From an uncultured Mollicutes bacterium (GTDB lineage Bacteria; Bacillota_I; Bacilli_A; RFN20; CAG-826): a stretch of DNA of 64,000 nt. The notes beneath the pieces are model-generated. The model saw only the letters and a program-made list of their open reading frames with translations, was not told the origin of the DNA and did no database searches. Shown piece after piece: positions 7,871 through 18,399 of this stretch. The DNA lies in assembly GCA_900549975.1 (NCBI GenBank), contig URQK01000001.1, positions 1-64,000 on the forward strand. Reading direction: 5' to 3'. How positions within the stretch are numbered: position 1 is the stretch's first letter; every line of letters starts with the position of its first letter. Both the position numbers and the translations under genes were made by a program.

Positions 7871-8403
7871 GTATATTCCATCAATTTATCACTAGTTAGC
7901 AAATTGTAAATAGTAATTGTATTATTCTCCCATATAGCGTAGGAGTTGATTTTGTCGCCTTTTGGAATAGAAATAGACCCAGGATTAATATATGTAACAC
8001 CATCTACATTTGTTATTTCATGGATATGACTATGACCGAATAAGACAACATCGACTTTTTTCTTTTTATATGGATTTTGCGGATTGATTTTATGTCCGTG
8101 TGTTACATAAGCGGTAATATTATCATCAATTTCTTTTCCTTTTCTTATTGGAAATTTTAAAACCATTTGATCAACTTCAGCATCACAATTACCACGAACA
8201 CAAATGATTTTATCTTTGATTTCATTTAATAAAGGAATAATTTTTTTAGGCGCATATTGCTTTGGTAAATCATTTCTTGGACCATGGTATAAGACATCAC
8301 CTAGAATAAGAATTTTATCACATTTTTCTTTTTTGAATACTTTTAAGGCTTTATTTAAATAATAATAAGAACCATGAATATCAGATATAATTAAATATTT
8401 CAT
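7864..8403 (-). CDS. yfcE: YfcE family metallophosphodiesterase
   Basis: 179 aa, nearly collinear with E. coli YfcE (184 aa). Calcineurin-like metal ligands are visible in order: SDIHGS (Asp8, His10), GDVLYHGPRN (Asp36), RGNCD (Asn/Asp), THGH and GHSH.H. The GPRN.LP..YAP and NPGS.SIPKG blocks are characteristic of YfcE. The family hydrolyses phosphodiesters in vitro with bound Mn; the physiological substrate is unsettled. Monocistronic, with a possible TATACT -10 at 8423-8428 on the minus strand and a terminator overlapping its stop (TAG). Confidence 0.9.
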   Translation of the reverse strand: MKYLIISDIHGSYYYLNKALKVFKKEKCDKILILGDVLYHGPRNDLPKQYAPKKIIPLLNEIKDKIICVRGNCDAEVDQMVLKFPIRKGKEIDDNITAYVTHGHKINPQNPYKKKKVDVVLFGHSHIHEITNVDGVTYINPGSISIPKGDKINSYAIWENNTITIYNLLTSDKLMEYTK

Positions 8404-8632
8404 ATTAATCCACCTCGAACCTAGTATAATGCTTTTTATGAAAGAACAAAAGCAAAATAAATATAAGGTTTCATATTTATTAATGAAATTATCAACGTTT
8501 TACTGATTGATTCTAGATAGTAAGATTCAGTTTTAGCATAATTTTTATCTAGTTTTTTACATAAAATCATTAAAAAAGATATAGAAAAAATTATTAACTA
8601 GTATTATAATTGTGTGGTTTGGAGATTTAAAA

Positions 8633-9946
8633 ATGATTTATTCGGTAATTGTAGCGGTTTTAGTATCAATATCTATTATTTTATTAATATTATTTAAGCC
8701 AAATATAAAGGTAAAAAACATTAATATAAGCACATTCTTTATACCAGCTTTAATTGGTGCAATTATATTGCTTATATTTAATATCGTACCAGTAAAGAAT
8801 GTTTTCGATGCTTTTACATCCGTTAGTAGCGTTAATCCAATTAAAATATTATTGCTATTTATTTCCATAGCCTTAATTTCTATCTCTCTTGATGAGTTAG
8901 GATTTTTTAAATATATTGCCATTAAAGCATTAAATAAATGTCATAATAACCAATATGTTTTATTTTTCATCTTATATGCCTTAGTAGCGGTTTTAACCAT
9001 ATTTACATCTAATGATATAATTATATTAACATTCACGCCGTTTATTGTTTATTTTGCCAAACACGCTAAAATAAACGCTATTCCTTATTTGATTATGGAG
9101 TTTATTACCGCGAATACTTATTCAATGCTATTTACAATTGGAAACCCAACAAATATATACTTATCAAGTTACTTTAATATATCGTTTTTAGATTACTTTA
9201 AAGTAATGTATTTGCCAACTCTTTTAGCAGGACTTTCATCATTAATAATATTACTATTAATATTTAATAAAGATTTACATCAAGCGATGGATTTAATAGA
9301 TATAGAAGAAGTTAAGATCGATAATGAACCATTAATGATAATTAATTTAATTCATCTAGGTGTAACTATTATTTTATTAGCAATTTCTAACTATATTCAT
9401 TTTGAAATGTGGATCATTTGTTTATGTGCTGCTTTATCTTTAACAATATTCTTAATTAGCGATGCTATTATTCATAAATCCGCCACAACAATAAAACACG
9501 TTTATAAAAGGCTTCCTTATAACCTAATACCATTTGTATTATCAATGTTTATTATTGTTTTGGCATTAGACTATAATGAAGTTACAGTGCATATTGCAGA
9601 ATTGTTAAATAGCATAAGCTCTTCAAAAAATATGACAATTTTTAACTATTTATTAATTTCAACAATATCGGATAATTTAATTAATAATATTCCTATGTCA
9701 GTATTGTTTGCTCCAATATTAACTGATGTTAATAATCATCAATTATCGGCAATATACGCAACAATAATAGGATCAAATATTGGTGCATATTTGACACCAA
9801 TTGGCGCTCTTGCGGGCATTATGTGGATGTCATTACTTAAAAAATATGATATTAAATTTACTTTTTTTGATTTTATGAAATATGGAGTAATTATTGTTCC
9901 TGCTATTTTATTAATGTCGTTATTAGGACTAATGGTTAATGGTTAA
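8633..9946 (+). CDS. ArsB/NhaD-type anion or ion transporter
   Basis: 437 aa from the ATG at 8633, which lies 8 bases after a GGAG site; a GTG 21 bases upstream would leave that site inside the gene. About 11-12 transmembrane helices. Characteristic blocks are SLDELGFFKYIA, FTSNDIIILTFTPFIVYFAKHA (a helix hairpin with the conserved ND) and MLFTIGNPTNIYLSSYF, all of the ArsB/NhaD (IT) superfamily. The substrate could be arsenite, an organic anion or Na+/H+; no arsR or arsC is next to it, so an arsenic role is not supported by context. Confidence 0.75.
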   Translation: MIYSVIVAVLVSISIILLILFKPNIKVKNINISTFFIPALIGAIILLIFNIVPVKNVFDAFTSVSSVNPIKILLLFISIALISISLDELGFFKYIAIKALNKCHNNQYVLFFILYALVAVLTIFTSNDIIILTFTPFIVYFAKHAKINAIPYLIMEFITANTYSMLFTIGNPTNIYLSSYFNISFLDYFKVMYLPTLLAGLSSLIILLLIFNKDLHQAMDLIDIEEVKIDNEPLMIINLIHLGVTIILLAISNYIHFEMWIICLCAALSLTIFLISDAIIHKSATTIKHVYKRLPYNLIPFVLSMFIIVLALDYNEVTVHIAELLNSISSSKNMTIFNYLLISTISDNLINNIPMSVLFAPILTDVNNHQLSAIYATIIGSNIGAYLTPIGALAGIMWMSLLKKYDIKFTFFDFMKYGVIIVPAILLMSLLGLMVNG

Positions 9947-9954
9947 TAAAAAAA

Positions 9955-9978
9955 GATACTTAAACTAATTTAAGTATC
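9955..9978 (-). terminator. Terminator of the pfl operon
   Basis: A perfect 10-bp stem GATACTTAAA / TTTAAGTATC with a 4-base loop. In the minus direction it is followed by seven Ts. It also separates the convergent transporter gene. Confidence 0.8.
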
Positions 9979-10720
9979 CGTTATAAGTATCTACTTTTAA
10001 TATTTTCTTAGCATTCTCAATACACTCATCATTAGGTGTATCGACTCCTTTTAAAGGATAGTTGATTCCTAATTTTTCATATTTAAATACGCCGAGTGTA
10101 TGATAAGGTAATATTTCCACACGTTTTACATTATGAAGAGAACTAATAAAGTCGGAAGTTCTTTTTAATAACTCATCATTATCTGTTAATGTTGGAACTA
10201 AGACATGTCTTATCCAAATTGGAATGTTTCGTTCATCTAAATATTTAAACATTTCTAATACATTTTTATTAGAATGTCCAGTAATTTTAATATGCAAATC
10301 TTCATCAATACATTTTAAATCTAATAAGAACAAATCTACATATTTAAGAAGTTCATCAAATTTATTTAAGAATGCTTCATTTTTAGAAAAAGGGCCACCT
10401 GATGTATCAATAGCAACACTAATGTTATTACGCTTGCATAACTTTGCAAATTCAATTAAAAAGTCGATTTGAGAAAGTGGTTCACCACCAGATATTGTAA
10501 TACCGCCATGATCTTTCCAATAAGGTTTAAATCTTATCATTTTTTTTAGAGCTTCTTCAGGAGTAATAGGATTACTTTTTGAAAAAGTCCAAGTATCAGG
10601 GTTGTGGCAATATAAACATCTAAATGGACAGCCTTGTAGAAATAAGACCGAGCGTACGCCCGGTCCATCTACTAAAGCAAAACTTTCTATTGATTGATAA
10701 TATCCTAGCACTTGTTCCAT
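9965..10720 (-). CDS. pflA: Pyruvate formate-lyase activating enzyme
   Basis: 251 aa from the ATG that overlaps the pflB stop as TAATG; an in-frame ATG six codons earlier is less likely. The radical-SAM motif is CPFRCLYC (Cys31, 35, 38), preceded by DGPGVRSVLFLQG and followed by ITPEEAL..... and GGITISGGEPL. It uses a [4Fe-4S] cluster and S-adenosylmethionine to install the glycyl radical on PflB. Cytoplasmic, oxygen-sensitive chemistry. Its position directly after pflB with translational overlap is standard. No separate Shine-Dalgarno is obvious, so coupling to pflB translation is likely. Confidence 0.93.
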   Translation of the reverse strand: MEQVLGYYQSIESFALVDGPGVRSVLFLQGCPFRCLYCHNPDTWTFSKSNPITPEEALKKMIRFKPYWKDHGGITISGGEPLSQIDFLIEFAKLCKRNNISVAIDTSGGPFSKNEAFLNKFDELLKYVDLFLLDLKCIDEDLHIKITGHSNKNVLEMFKYLDERNIPIWIRHVLVPTLTDNDELLKRTSDFISSLHNVKRVEILPYHTLGVFKYEKLGINYPLKGVDTPNDECIENAKKILKVDTYNGYLN

Positions 10721-12975
10721 TATAATGTTTTGTGGCAAGTTCTAGCGATAACATCTAATTGTTGTTCTTTGGTTAAATCGATGAATTTAACAGCATAACC
10801 AGAAACACGAATTGTGAAGTTTGCGTATTCTTCTTTTTCTGGGTGTTCCATAGCATCAATTAATTTTTCAGTTCCAAAGACGTTAACATTTAAGTGGTGT
10901 GCACCTTGGGCAAAGTAACCATCAAGTACTTGAGAAAGATTATTCTTTCTTTCGGTGTCATCATGTCCTAATGCAGAAGTATTAATTGTTTGAGTATTAG
11001 AGATACCATCTAATGCCCATTCATATGGCAATTTAGCAACACTGTTTAATGAAGCTAATAAACCAGATTGTTCAGCACCATAAGATGGGTTGGCACCTGG
11101 AGATAATGGTTCGCCTTTCTTTCTTCCATCTGGTAATGTACCAGTGGCTTTACCATATACAACATTAGAAGTAATAGTTAAGATAGAAGTTGTAGGTTCA
11201 GAATTACGATATGTGTGATGTTTTTTAATCTTTGTTAAGAATTTGTGTAATAACTTAACAGCTATTTCATCAGCGCGTTCATCATCATTACCATATTTTG
11301 GGAAGTCACCTTCGATTTCAAAATCAGTAGTAATACCTTCTTCATCTCTAATTGCTTTTACTTTTGCATATTTGATTGCAGATAATGAGTCAACAACGTG
11401 TGAGAATCCCGCAATACCAGTAGCGAATGTTCTACGAACATCAGTATCAATTAAAGCCATTTCAGCAGCTTCATAATAGTATTTATCATGCATATATTGG
11501 ATAGCGTTTAATGTGTTAACATAAATTCCTGCTAACCAATCCATCATGCGATCGTATTTAGCTAATACTTCATCATAATCTAAGTATTCGCTTGTAATTG
11601 GCTTATATTCAGGACCAACTTGGATGTGTGTTAATTCATCAACGCCACCATTTATTGCGTAAAGTAAGCATTTTGCTAAGTTAGCTCTTGCACCAAAGAA
11701 TTGCATTTCTTTACCTGTTTGTGTAGCGGATACGCAGCAGCAGATAGAGTAATCATCACTCCAGATTGGACGCATTACATCATCGTTTTCATATTGAATA
11801 GAAGAAGTAGTTACAGAAATAAGAGAAGCATATTTTTTAAATCCATCTGGTAATCGTGTTGACCATAAAACTGTTAAGTTTGGTTCTGGTGCAGGTCCCA
11901 TATTTTCAAGAGTATGTAAGAAACGGAAATCGTTCTTTGTTACTAATGAGCGGCCATCATTTGCCATACCAGCAACTTCAAGAGTAGCCCATACTGGGTC
12001 ACCTGAGAATAATGCATTGTAAGAAGGAATTCTTGCAAACTTAACCATTCTGAATTTCATTACTAAATGGTCGATTAATTCTTGTGCTTCTTTTTCGGTT
12101 AATGTACCTTCATCTAAATCTCTTTGAATGTAAACATCAAGGAATGTAGAAATTCTACCAACTGACATTGCAGCACCATTTTGTGTTTTAATAGCGGCTA
12201 AATAGCCAAAGTATAACCATTGAACAGCTTCTTTAGCGTTAGTAGCAGGATTAGAAATATCAAATCCGTAACTGGCTGCCATTACTTTCATTTCTTTTAA
12301 AGCTTTGATTTGCATAGAGATTTCTTCTCTAGCTCTAATGACATCATCAGTCATAGTTTCATCGCCGCAGTTAGCTAAATCTTCTTGTTTCCAAGCGATT
12401 AAAGCATCAATACCATAAAGAGCAATTCTACGATAGTCACCAACGATACGGCCGCGGCCATAAGTATCAGGTAAACCTGTGATAATTTTATTATGACGAC
12501 ATTTTTTCATTTCTGGTGTGTAAACATCAAATACGCCATCATTATGTGTTTTGTGATAAACAGTAAAGATTTTGTGTAATTCTTCGCTTGGTGTATAACC
12601 ATAAGTCTTACAAGCTTCTTCAGCCATCTTAATACCACCAAATGGCATAAACGCTCTCTTTAATGGCTTGTCTGTTTGTAAACCAACAACTTTTTCTAAA
12701 TCTTTAGTTGATTCATCAATGTATCCTGGCTTGTGGCTTGTGATAGTAGATACGATTTCAGTATCCATATCAAGTACTCCACCTTTTCTTCTTTCTTCTT
12801 TTTGGAGAGCGGATAATTTTCCCCATAATGTGTTTGTGGCATCTGTAGGTCCTTCAAGAAATGATTCATCACCTTTGTATTCAGTGAAGTTTTCCATAAT
12901 GAAGTCTCTAATATTTATTTCTTCTTGCCATAGGCGTCCTTTAAATCCACGCCATGCTAATTTTTGTTCTTCCAT
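10720..12975 (-). CDS. pflB: Pyruvate formate-lyase
   Basis: 751 aa, full length for the family. Catalytic cysteines lie in [10 protein letters not shown] (Cys413-Cys414 match the E. coli pair; Cys412 is extra) and the glycyl-radical site is RVSGYAV with Gly726, 25 residues from the end. It converts pyruvate plus CoA to acetyl-CoA and formate, the main anaerobic route from glycolysis. The [17 protein letters not shown] block after the active site is typical of true PFL rather than other glycyl-radical enzymes. AGGAGG precedes the ATG. The upstream gap contains a nested palindrome that may be an operator. Confidence 0.97.
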   Translation of the reverse strand: MEEQKLAWRGFKGRLWQEEINIRDFIMENFTEYKGDESFLEGPTDATNTLWGKLSALQKEERRKGGVLDMDTEIVSTITSHKPGYIDESTKDLEKVVGLQTDKPLKRAFMPFGGIKMAEEACKTYGYTPSEELHKIFTVYHKTHNDGVFDVYTPEMKKCRHNKIITGLPDTYGRGRIVGDYRRIALYGIDALIAWKQEDLANCGDETMTDDVIRAREEISMQIKALKEMKVMAASYGFDISNPATNAKEAVQWLYFGYLAAIKTQNGAAMSVGRISTFLDVYIQRDLDEGTLTEKEAQELIDHLVMKFRMVKFARIPSYNALFSGDPVWATLEVAGMANDGRSLVTKNDFRFLHTLENMGPAPEPNLTVLWSTRLPDGFKKYASLISVTTSSIQYENDDVMRPIWSDDYSICCCVSATQTGKEMQFFGARANLAKCLLYAINGGVDELTHIQVGPEYKPITSEYLDYDEVLAKYDRMMDWLAGIYVNTLNAIQYMHDKYYYEAAEMALIDTDVRRTFATGIAGFSHVVDSLSAIKYAKVKAIRDEEGITTDFEIEGDFPKYGNDDERADEIAVKLLHKFLTKIKKHHTYRNSEPTTSILTITSNVVYGKATGTLPDGRKKGEPLSPGANPSYGAEQSGLLASLNSVAKLPYEWALDGISNTQTINTSALGHDDTERKNNLSQVLDGYFAQGAHHLNVNVFGTEKLIDAMEHPEKEEYANFTIRVSGYAVKFIDLTKEQQLDVIARTCHKTL

Positions 12976-13770
12976 AGTTAATAACCTCCTATTTGACTAT
13001 TTTATTCTAAACAAAACTTCTTTAAACGCAAAGCAATATGCTCATAAATTTTTCAAAAGATGTTTTTTGCAATGATAAGTTTATAAAATGCATTAATTTA
13101 TAAACAAAAATCGCATAATTTTAATTGAGCAAGTCTTATTTGTTAAGACAGCGTAAGATTATTTTGCGCTTTTTAAAGTATAATCATAACGCCGGTGTAT
13201 ATTTTACATTTATAATGTAATAATTTCTAGAGAATGAAACCATTTTCAATGACAAAAAATGCCAAAAATTAGGCTTGTAAACGACTTAAAAAAGGCACAT
13301 AGCTTTTTAATAATTTGTAAAAATTTTCATTAATAGTAATAAGCACTCTTTAAGCAAGTGATAAAGAATCACTACTAGATTTATTATTTGATATTTTTTC
13401 ATTATTATCAAAAACAAAAGGAGTAATAATAACGAAGCGCTTTTATACAAGTATTTAGAAACCACTTGACCTTCATGATAGTTTACTTTGTTTTTAAGTT
13501 TTGGCTTTTTTTGTATTAATATTTTTCATTGTTTTAAACTTTTAACACTATTATGTGCCATAAAAACTATTAATCAAATAATGTTTGAAAAAATATAATA
13601 ATGGACAATTATTAATATTTTGTAGCCAAATTTAATGGTTTAAAAAAGCAATAATTTACATATGAATTTTATAAAAATATAGCAAAAACGAATTGGATTT
13701 ATTCATTTTTTGATAAAATTGCCAAAATATAAAATTTGCAATGAACTAATTTTTTTGTTTAACTAAAAGT
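12976..13770. other. 795-base gene-free region between pflB and an AraC gene
   Basis: Very AT-rich, with no intact gene. It must hold the divergent promoters for pflB (minus) and the AraC regulator (plus). Visible items are the palindrome at 13079-13105 and a 35-codon coding-like fragment at about 13352-13458 (reads SDKESLLDLLFDIFSLLSK... to a stop) that could be the trace of a lost gene. No tRNA, CRISPR array or insertion sequence is seen. Confidence 0.5.
13079..13105. promoter_or_regulatory. Nested palindrome upstream of pflB
   Basis: Perfect inverted repeat GTTTATAA (13079-13086) and TTATAAAC (13098-13105) separated by 11 bases that themselves contain AATGCATT. On the minus strand it carries TTGTTT, 16 bases and TATAAA, a possible pflB promoter, so a repressor or activator bound here could control PFL. 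It does not match the Rex or CcpA consensus. Confidence 0.4.
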
Positions 13771-14727
13771 ATGAAAAAAAGTGAAATTGAAATCGTTAAA
13801 TATCCAAAGATTAAACACATTAAAATGTTTGTTAATGAAATAGAATTGGTCGAGAATCATATGCATAATGATTTTGAGATTTTTGTTGTGCTTAATAGTG
13901 TTGGAGTAGTGAAAATAAATTCAACTTCATACAATGTAAAACAAGGCGACATCATTTTTATTAATTCTGGGGATGTACATTCTTTATCTTGCATTACTCC
14001 TTTTAAGGATAATGTAGATAATCCAACATTTTTGTTAATTCAAATTTCCAATCATTTTGCTCGTGAATATTTTCCACAAATTCAAACATCAGTATTTAAA
14101 TCAAATAATTTAAAAAATGTCTTGTCTAGTCAAGATTATGGTTTAGTGTTACGCTTATTAACTGATGCCGCGATTGATTATTTTTCAGGTCGAGATTTTT
14201 ATCAACTAGATGTTATATCAGAAGTGGCAAAAACTTTAGCCATTTTGTATCGCAATCTTGAACATGAGATAATAAGCGAGAGTCAAAAACAAAAAATAAA
14301 GAAAAAGAATAATCGCTTAGAAAGAATTATTTCTTATATTGATGAAAATTTTGATACACAAATACGTCTAGAAGATATTACAGCAAGAGAAAATATTTCT
14401 GTAACGCATTTTTCACATTTGTTTACAGCTACGTTTGGCATGACATTTCAAGAATTTATAAGTGTTAAAAGGATGGAACAATGTATAAGACTAATGTCAA
14501 ACAAAGAAAAAACATTAATGGAAATATGTTATGAATCTGGATTTTCTGATCCTAAATATATGAACAAAGTTTTTATAAAAAAATATGGCTGTACTCCCAA
14601 AGAATACCGTATGAAATATTTAAATTGTAGTGAAAATGTTCTTGAGAGTGCTGGGAAATTAGAACACATATTTAAAGATTTTGATTCTTTAAAGGCAGTT
14701 AAAGACTTTAAAAATAGTTTAAAATAA
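13771..14727 (+). CDS. AraC-family transcriptional regulator
   Basis: 318 aa. An N-terminal cupin-like sensor (about 28-85: HMHNDFEIFVVLNSVG, then GDIIFINSGDVHSL) is followed by a C-terminal double helix-turn-helix (about 185-290: IISYIDENFDTQIRLEDITARE, then LMEICYESGFSDPKYMNKVFIKKYGCTPKEYR). It ends 3 bases before the convergent second AraC gene, at the head of the xylose locus, so control of pentose genes is likely but unproven. The region before the ATG has no good Shine-Dalgarno, suggesting weak translation. Confidence 0.88.
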   Translation: MKKSEIEIVKYPKIKHIKMFVNEIELVENHMHNDFEIFVVLNSVGVVKINSTSYNVKQGDIIFINSGDVHSLSCITPFKDNVDNPTFLLIQISNHFAREYFPQIQTSVFKSNNLKNVLSSQDYGLVLRLLTDAAIDYFSGRDFYQLDVISEVAKTLAILYRNLEHEIISESQKQKIKKKNNRLERIISYIDENFDTQIRLEDITARENISVTHFSHLFTATFGMTFQEFISVKRMEQCIRLMSNKEKTLMEICYESGFSDPKYMNKVFIKKYGCTPKEYRMKYLNCSENVLESAGKLEHIFKDFDSLKAVKDFKNSLK

Positions 14728-14730
14728 AAA

Positions 14731-15504
14731 CTATTCGTGAATTAATTTTTGTCTATATTCTCTAGGCGTCATCTTTTTTATTTCAATAAAATTTCTATTA
14801 AATGTTCTTAATGAATTATATCCGCAACTATAAGCTAAATCACTTATTGGGGTAGCGAAATCATCCATCATTAGTTCACATACTTTATTTATTCTATATT
14901 CATTTAAAAAAGACAGAAAATTAGAATTTAGACCTGTATTAATAATCGAAGATAAATAGTGATAATCATATCCTAACTTTTTAGCTAACATTTTTAATGT
15001 TATCTCATGCTGATAGTTTTCTTCTATATATGTTAAGACATGTTGCATAAGAATATTGTACTTAACATCACGAGGTATAGATTCGCTTTGCGTATATAAA
15101 TAAACTAAATAATAGAGCAAACTTTTTAATAAAAATATATTATCTGTTTGTTGTAAGCGCTCAACTAGTCCATTTTCATCTTTTAAAGAAAAATAAGGCT
15201 TTTTGGAACAATATGTTAAAGACTGCTTGTAATATTTTGCAACATAAGAAGAAGCAAAGATTAATATGAATGTTTTGGAATGCTTTAGCGTATTAAAAGA
15301 ATGGATTTGGTTTGGAAGTATTAATAAACCTTCACCACTTTTAACTATGTATTTTTCTTTTTCAATGTTTATGGTCATTTCACCTTCAAAGACATACACA
15401 AATTCAAAAGAATCGTGAAAGTGCAACCCAAATTCAAAATCTGTATCGTATTGACGGTATAAGTAATTAATAGATGATGAGCGATGATTCTCGTATGTAA
15501 TCAT
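14731..15504 (-). CDS. AraC-family regulator divergent from xylA
   Basis: 257 aa from the ATG at 15504, which follows TTGGAGG by 8 bases; the TTG five codons earlier is part of that site. Cupin sensor about residues 18-70 (FGLHFHDSFEFVYVFEGEMTI..., GEGLLILPNQIHSF) and double helix-turn-helix about 155-255 (YIEENYQHEITLKMLAKKLGYDYHYLSSIINTGL..., ISDLAYSCGYNSLRTFNRNFIEIKKMTPREYR). Its position back-to-back with xylA makes it the prime candidate regulator of the xylA-xylB-GH43 operon. Confidence 0.88.
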   Translation of the reverse strand: MITYENHRSSSINYLYRQYDTDFEFGLHFHDSFEFVYVFEGEMTINIEKEKYIVKSGEGLLILPNQIHSFNTLKHSKTFILIFASSYVAKYYKQSLTYCSKKPYFSLKDENGLVERLQQTDNIFLLKSLLYYLVYLYTQSESIPRDVKYNILMQHVLTYIEENYQHEITLKMLAKKLGYDYHYLSSIINTGLNSNFLSFLNEYRINKVCELMMDDFATPISDLAYSCGYNSLRTFNRNFIEIKKMTPREYRQKLIHE

Positions 15505-15555
15505 AACAAATTCCTCCAATCTTAACTTTTGTCTATTATTATAAAACTTTTGCAG

Positions 15556-15584
15556 TTGTTACGCAAGGTAAGACAACATAAAAT
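15556..15584 (+). promoter_or_regulatory. Promoter of the xylA operon
   Basis: TTGTTA (15556-15561), a 17-base spacer and TAAAAT (15579-15584), with transcription expected near 15591 and an AAAGGAAGG site before the ATG at 15611. A short inverted repeat, GTTGT (15555-15559) and ACAAC (15573-15577), straddles the -35 and could be an operator. No cre consensus is seen here. Confidence 0.65.
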
Positions 15585-15610
15585 GATGATATAAAGGAAG
15601 GTTAAATAAT

Positions 15611-16930
15611 ATGGAAAAATTCCCAACAATTAAAAAAGTGAAGTATGAAGGTCCTAATTCTAAAAATCCTTTAGCGTTCAAATTTTATGATGCTAAAAAG
15701 ATGGTATTAGGAAAAACAATGGAAGAATGGCTACCATTTGCTATGGCTTGGTGGCATAATCTTGGAGCAGCTGGAACTGATATGTTTGGTCGTGACACCA
15801 TTAATAAAACTTTTGGTGCTAGTGAAAAAGGGACAATGGAGCATGCTAAAGCAAAAGTTGATGCTGGATTTGAATTTATGCAAAAACTTGGCATTAATTA
15901 TTTTTGTTTTCATGATGTTGATTTAGTTCCAGAAGATGAGGACATTAATGTTACAAATGCGCGATTAGATGAAATAAGTGACTATATTCTTTTAAAAATG
16001 AAAGAAACAGGTATTAAGTGTTTGTGGGGAACCGCAAATATGTTCTCTAATCCACGCTTTATGAACGGCGCTGGGTCATCTAATAGTGCAGAAGTCTATT
16101 GTTTTGCCGCTGCACAAATTAAAAAAGCATTAGACATAACTGTTAAATTAGGAGGACGTGGATACGTATTTTGGGGCGGAAGAGAAGGATATGAAACCCT
16201 ACTTAATACTGATGTCAAATTCGAGCAAGAAAACATTGCACATTTAATGCATTTGGCGGTGGATTATGGCCGAAAAATTGGCTTTAAAGGTGATTTCTAT
16301 ATTGAACCTAAACCAAAAGAGCCAATGAAACATCAATATGATTTTGACGCTGCGACAGCAATTGGATTTATAAAACAATATGGTCTTGATAAAGATTTTA
16401 AATTAAACATTGAAGCAAATCACGCTACTTTAGCGGGACATACTTTCGAACATGACTTAAGAATTGCTTCAATTAATGATATGTTAGGCTCAATCGACGC
16501 TAATCAAGGAGATCCAATACTAGGATGGGATACAGATGAATTCCCATTTGATGTTTATAGTGCCACATTTGCAATGCTAGAAGTTATAAAAAGCAAAGGA
16601 TTAACTGGCGGATTTAATTTTGATGCCAAAACACGTCGTCCATCAAATACTATTGAAGATATGTTCGAGGCATATATTTTAGGAATGGATACTTTTGCTT
16701 TAGGTTTAATTAATGCAAGCAAAATTATTGAAGATGGAAGAATCGAAGAATTTATAAAACAAAAATATTCTTCATTTGAAGAAGGAATTGGTGTAAGGAT
16801 TCGTGATAATGCTGTGACATTAGAAGATTTAGCTAATTATGCTAAAGATAAAAAAGTATGCACCAATCCAGGATCTGGTAAACAAGAATACTTAGAAGCA
16901 ATTGTAAATCAAATAATGTTCGGAAAATAA
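15611..16930 (+). CDS. xylA: Xylose isomerase
   Basis: 439 aa, the longer type II xylose isomerase. Active-site FCFHDVDLVPE carries His101 and Asp104; VFWGGREGYETLLNTD and IEPKPKEP...QYDFDAAT carry metal-binding residues, and NIEANHATLAGHTFEHDL and GSIDANQGD.LGWDTD supply the remaining ligands. It interconverts D-xylose and D-xylulose in the cytoplasm. First gene of an operon with xylB (2-base gap) and a GH43 enzyme, and divergent from an AraC regulator. Confidence 0.97.
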   Translation: MEKFPTIKKVKYEGPNSKNPLAFKFYDAKKMVLGKTMEEWLPFAMAWWHNLGAAGTDMFGRDTINKTFGASEKGTMEHAKAKVDAGFEFMQKLGINYFCFHDVDLVPEDEDINVTNARLDEISDYILLKMKETGIKCLWGTANMFSNPRFMNGAGSSNSAEVYCFAAAQIKKALDITVKLGGRGYVFWGGREGYETLLNTDVKFEQENIAHLMHLAVDYGRKIGFKGDFYIEPKPKEPMKHQYDFDAATAIGFIKQYGLDKDFKLNIEANHATLAGHTFEHDLRIASINDMLGSIDANQGDPILGWDTDEFPFDVYSATFAMLEVIKSKGLTGGFNFDAKTRRPSNTIEDMFEAYILGMDTFALGLINASKIIEDGRIEEFIKQKYSSFEEGIGVRIRDNAVTLEDLANYAKDKKVCTNPGSGKQEYLEAIVNQIMFGK

Positions 16931-16932
16931 AA

Positions 16933-18387
16933 ATGAAAACATATATTGGTTTAGATTTGGGAACAAGCGGAGTAAAAGCTCTTTTAGTAGATGAATTTGG
17001 AAACATACTAAAAGAAAGTAACAAAACTTACCCGATTATTTATGATAAAGAAAACTATGTGGAGCAAAATCCTCAAGAATGGTTTGATAAAACGTTACTC
17101 GCTATTGAAGAATTATTATCTAATCAAAATAAAGATGATGTTAAGGCTATCTCGTTTGGAGGACAAATGCATGGTTTAGTGTTACTAGATAAAAACGATC
17201 AAGTAATTCGTCCAGCAATATTATGGAATGATGGAAGATCCAGCGAAGAAACCAATTATTTAAATAAAACAATTGGCCAAAGTAAGATATCTAGTTATAC
17301 TGGCAATATTGCTTTTGCGGGATTTACCGCGCCTAAAATATTGTGGGTATACGCCAATGAAAAAAATAACTTTGATAGAATTAGTAAAATAATGTTACCA
17401 AAAGATTATTTGATTTATAAATTAAGTGGCGTTTTTGCTAGTGATATGTCTGATGCATCAGGTATGTTATTATTAGATGTAAAAAATCGAAAATATTCGA
17501 AAGAAATGTTAGAGATATGCCATATACATGAGAAAGAGTTACCAAAATTATATGAATCTTACGAAGTTGTAGGAAACTTAAAAGAAGAAATAGCTCAAAG
17601 ATTAGGACTAAAATCTAGTGTCAAAATTATTGCTGGCGCCGGAGATAATGCCGCTGCAGCAATTGGAACTGGAACAATTGGTAATGGTGCTTGTAATATT
17701 TCTTTAGGAACAAGTGGAACAATATTTTTATCAAGCAATCATTTCAGTGTTGATGAAAAAAATAGCTTACATAGTTTCTGCGATGCTTCAGGAAAATACC
17801 ATTTAATGGGCTGCATTTTATCAGCTGCATCTTGTCGCAAATGGTGGTTAGAAGACATTTTAGGAAGCAATGATTACCAAAAAGACGAAGCAAATTTAGC
17901 GGATTCTAATGTTATTTTCTTACCTTATTTAACAGGAGAAAGATCACCACATAATGATGTTAATGCTCGAGGTGCTTTTATTAATTTAAGCGCAACTACT
18001 ACAAGAGGAGAAATGTCAAAAGCGATACTTGAAGGAGTGGCTTTTGCATTAAAGGATTGCCTAGAAATTGCTAAAACAAATGGAATATTTCCAACTTATT
18101 CTTCTATTTGCGGAGGCGGCGCTAAGTCAAGAATTTGGAAACAGATAGTAGCGGATGTCTTAAATATTCCCATCCACGTTTTAAAAACTAATCAAGGGCC
18201 TTCTTATGGAGCGGCAATTCTTGCCATGGTTGGTGATGGGATATATAAAAACGTTGAAGAAGCAACAAAAAGTATTATAAAAGTTGAAGAAATAATTCAA
18301 CCAAGTCAAAATAGAATAGAGTACTATCAAAAAAAGTATGAATTATTTAAAAAACTTTATCCAGCTTTAAAAAATATTAGAAATTAA
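16933..18387 (+). CDS. xylB: Xylulokinase
   Basis: 484 aa FGGY-family kinase. The N-terminal ATPase fold has GLDLGTSGVKALLVD, the substrate region GGQMHGLVLLD and ILWNDGRS, and the C-terminal signature GGGAKSRIWKQIVADVLNIP. It phosphorylates D-xylulose to xylulose 5-phosphate for the pentose phosphate or phosphoketolase route. It starts 2 bases after the xylA stop, within one transcript. The GAGDNAAAAIGTG block supports xylulose over glycerol specificity. Confidence 0.95.
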   Translation: MKTYIGLDLGTSGVKALLVDEFGNILKESNKTYPIIYDKENYVEQNPQEWFDKTLLAIEELLSNQNKDDVKAISFGGQMHGLVLLDKNDQVIRPAILWNDGRSSEETNYLNKTIGQSKISSYTGNIAFAGFTAPKILWVYANEKNNFDRISKIMLPKDYLIYKLSGVFASDMSDASGMLLLDVKNRKYSKEMLEICHIHEKELPKLYESYEVVGNLKEEIAQRLGLKSSVKIIAGAGDNAAAAIGTGTIGNGACNISLGTSGTIFLSSNHFSVDEKNSLHSFCDASGKYHLMGCILSAASCRKWWLEDILGSNDYQKDEANLADSNVIFLPYLTGERSPHNDVNARGAFINLSATTTRGEMSKAILEGVAFALKDCLEIAKTNGIFPTYSSICGGGAKSRIWKQIVADVLNIPIHVLKTNQGPSYGAAILAMVGDGIYKNVEEATKSIIKVEEIIQPSQNRIEYYQKKYELFKKLYPALKNIRN

Positions 18388-18399
18388 GGAGCAAAAATC

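Noticed and set aside
15151..15165. cre-like TTGTAAGCGCTCAAC inside the second AraC gene
   Set aside because: Two or more mismatches in the right half and no promoter nearby; likely a chance match in coding sequence.
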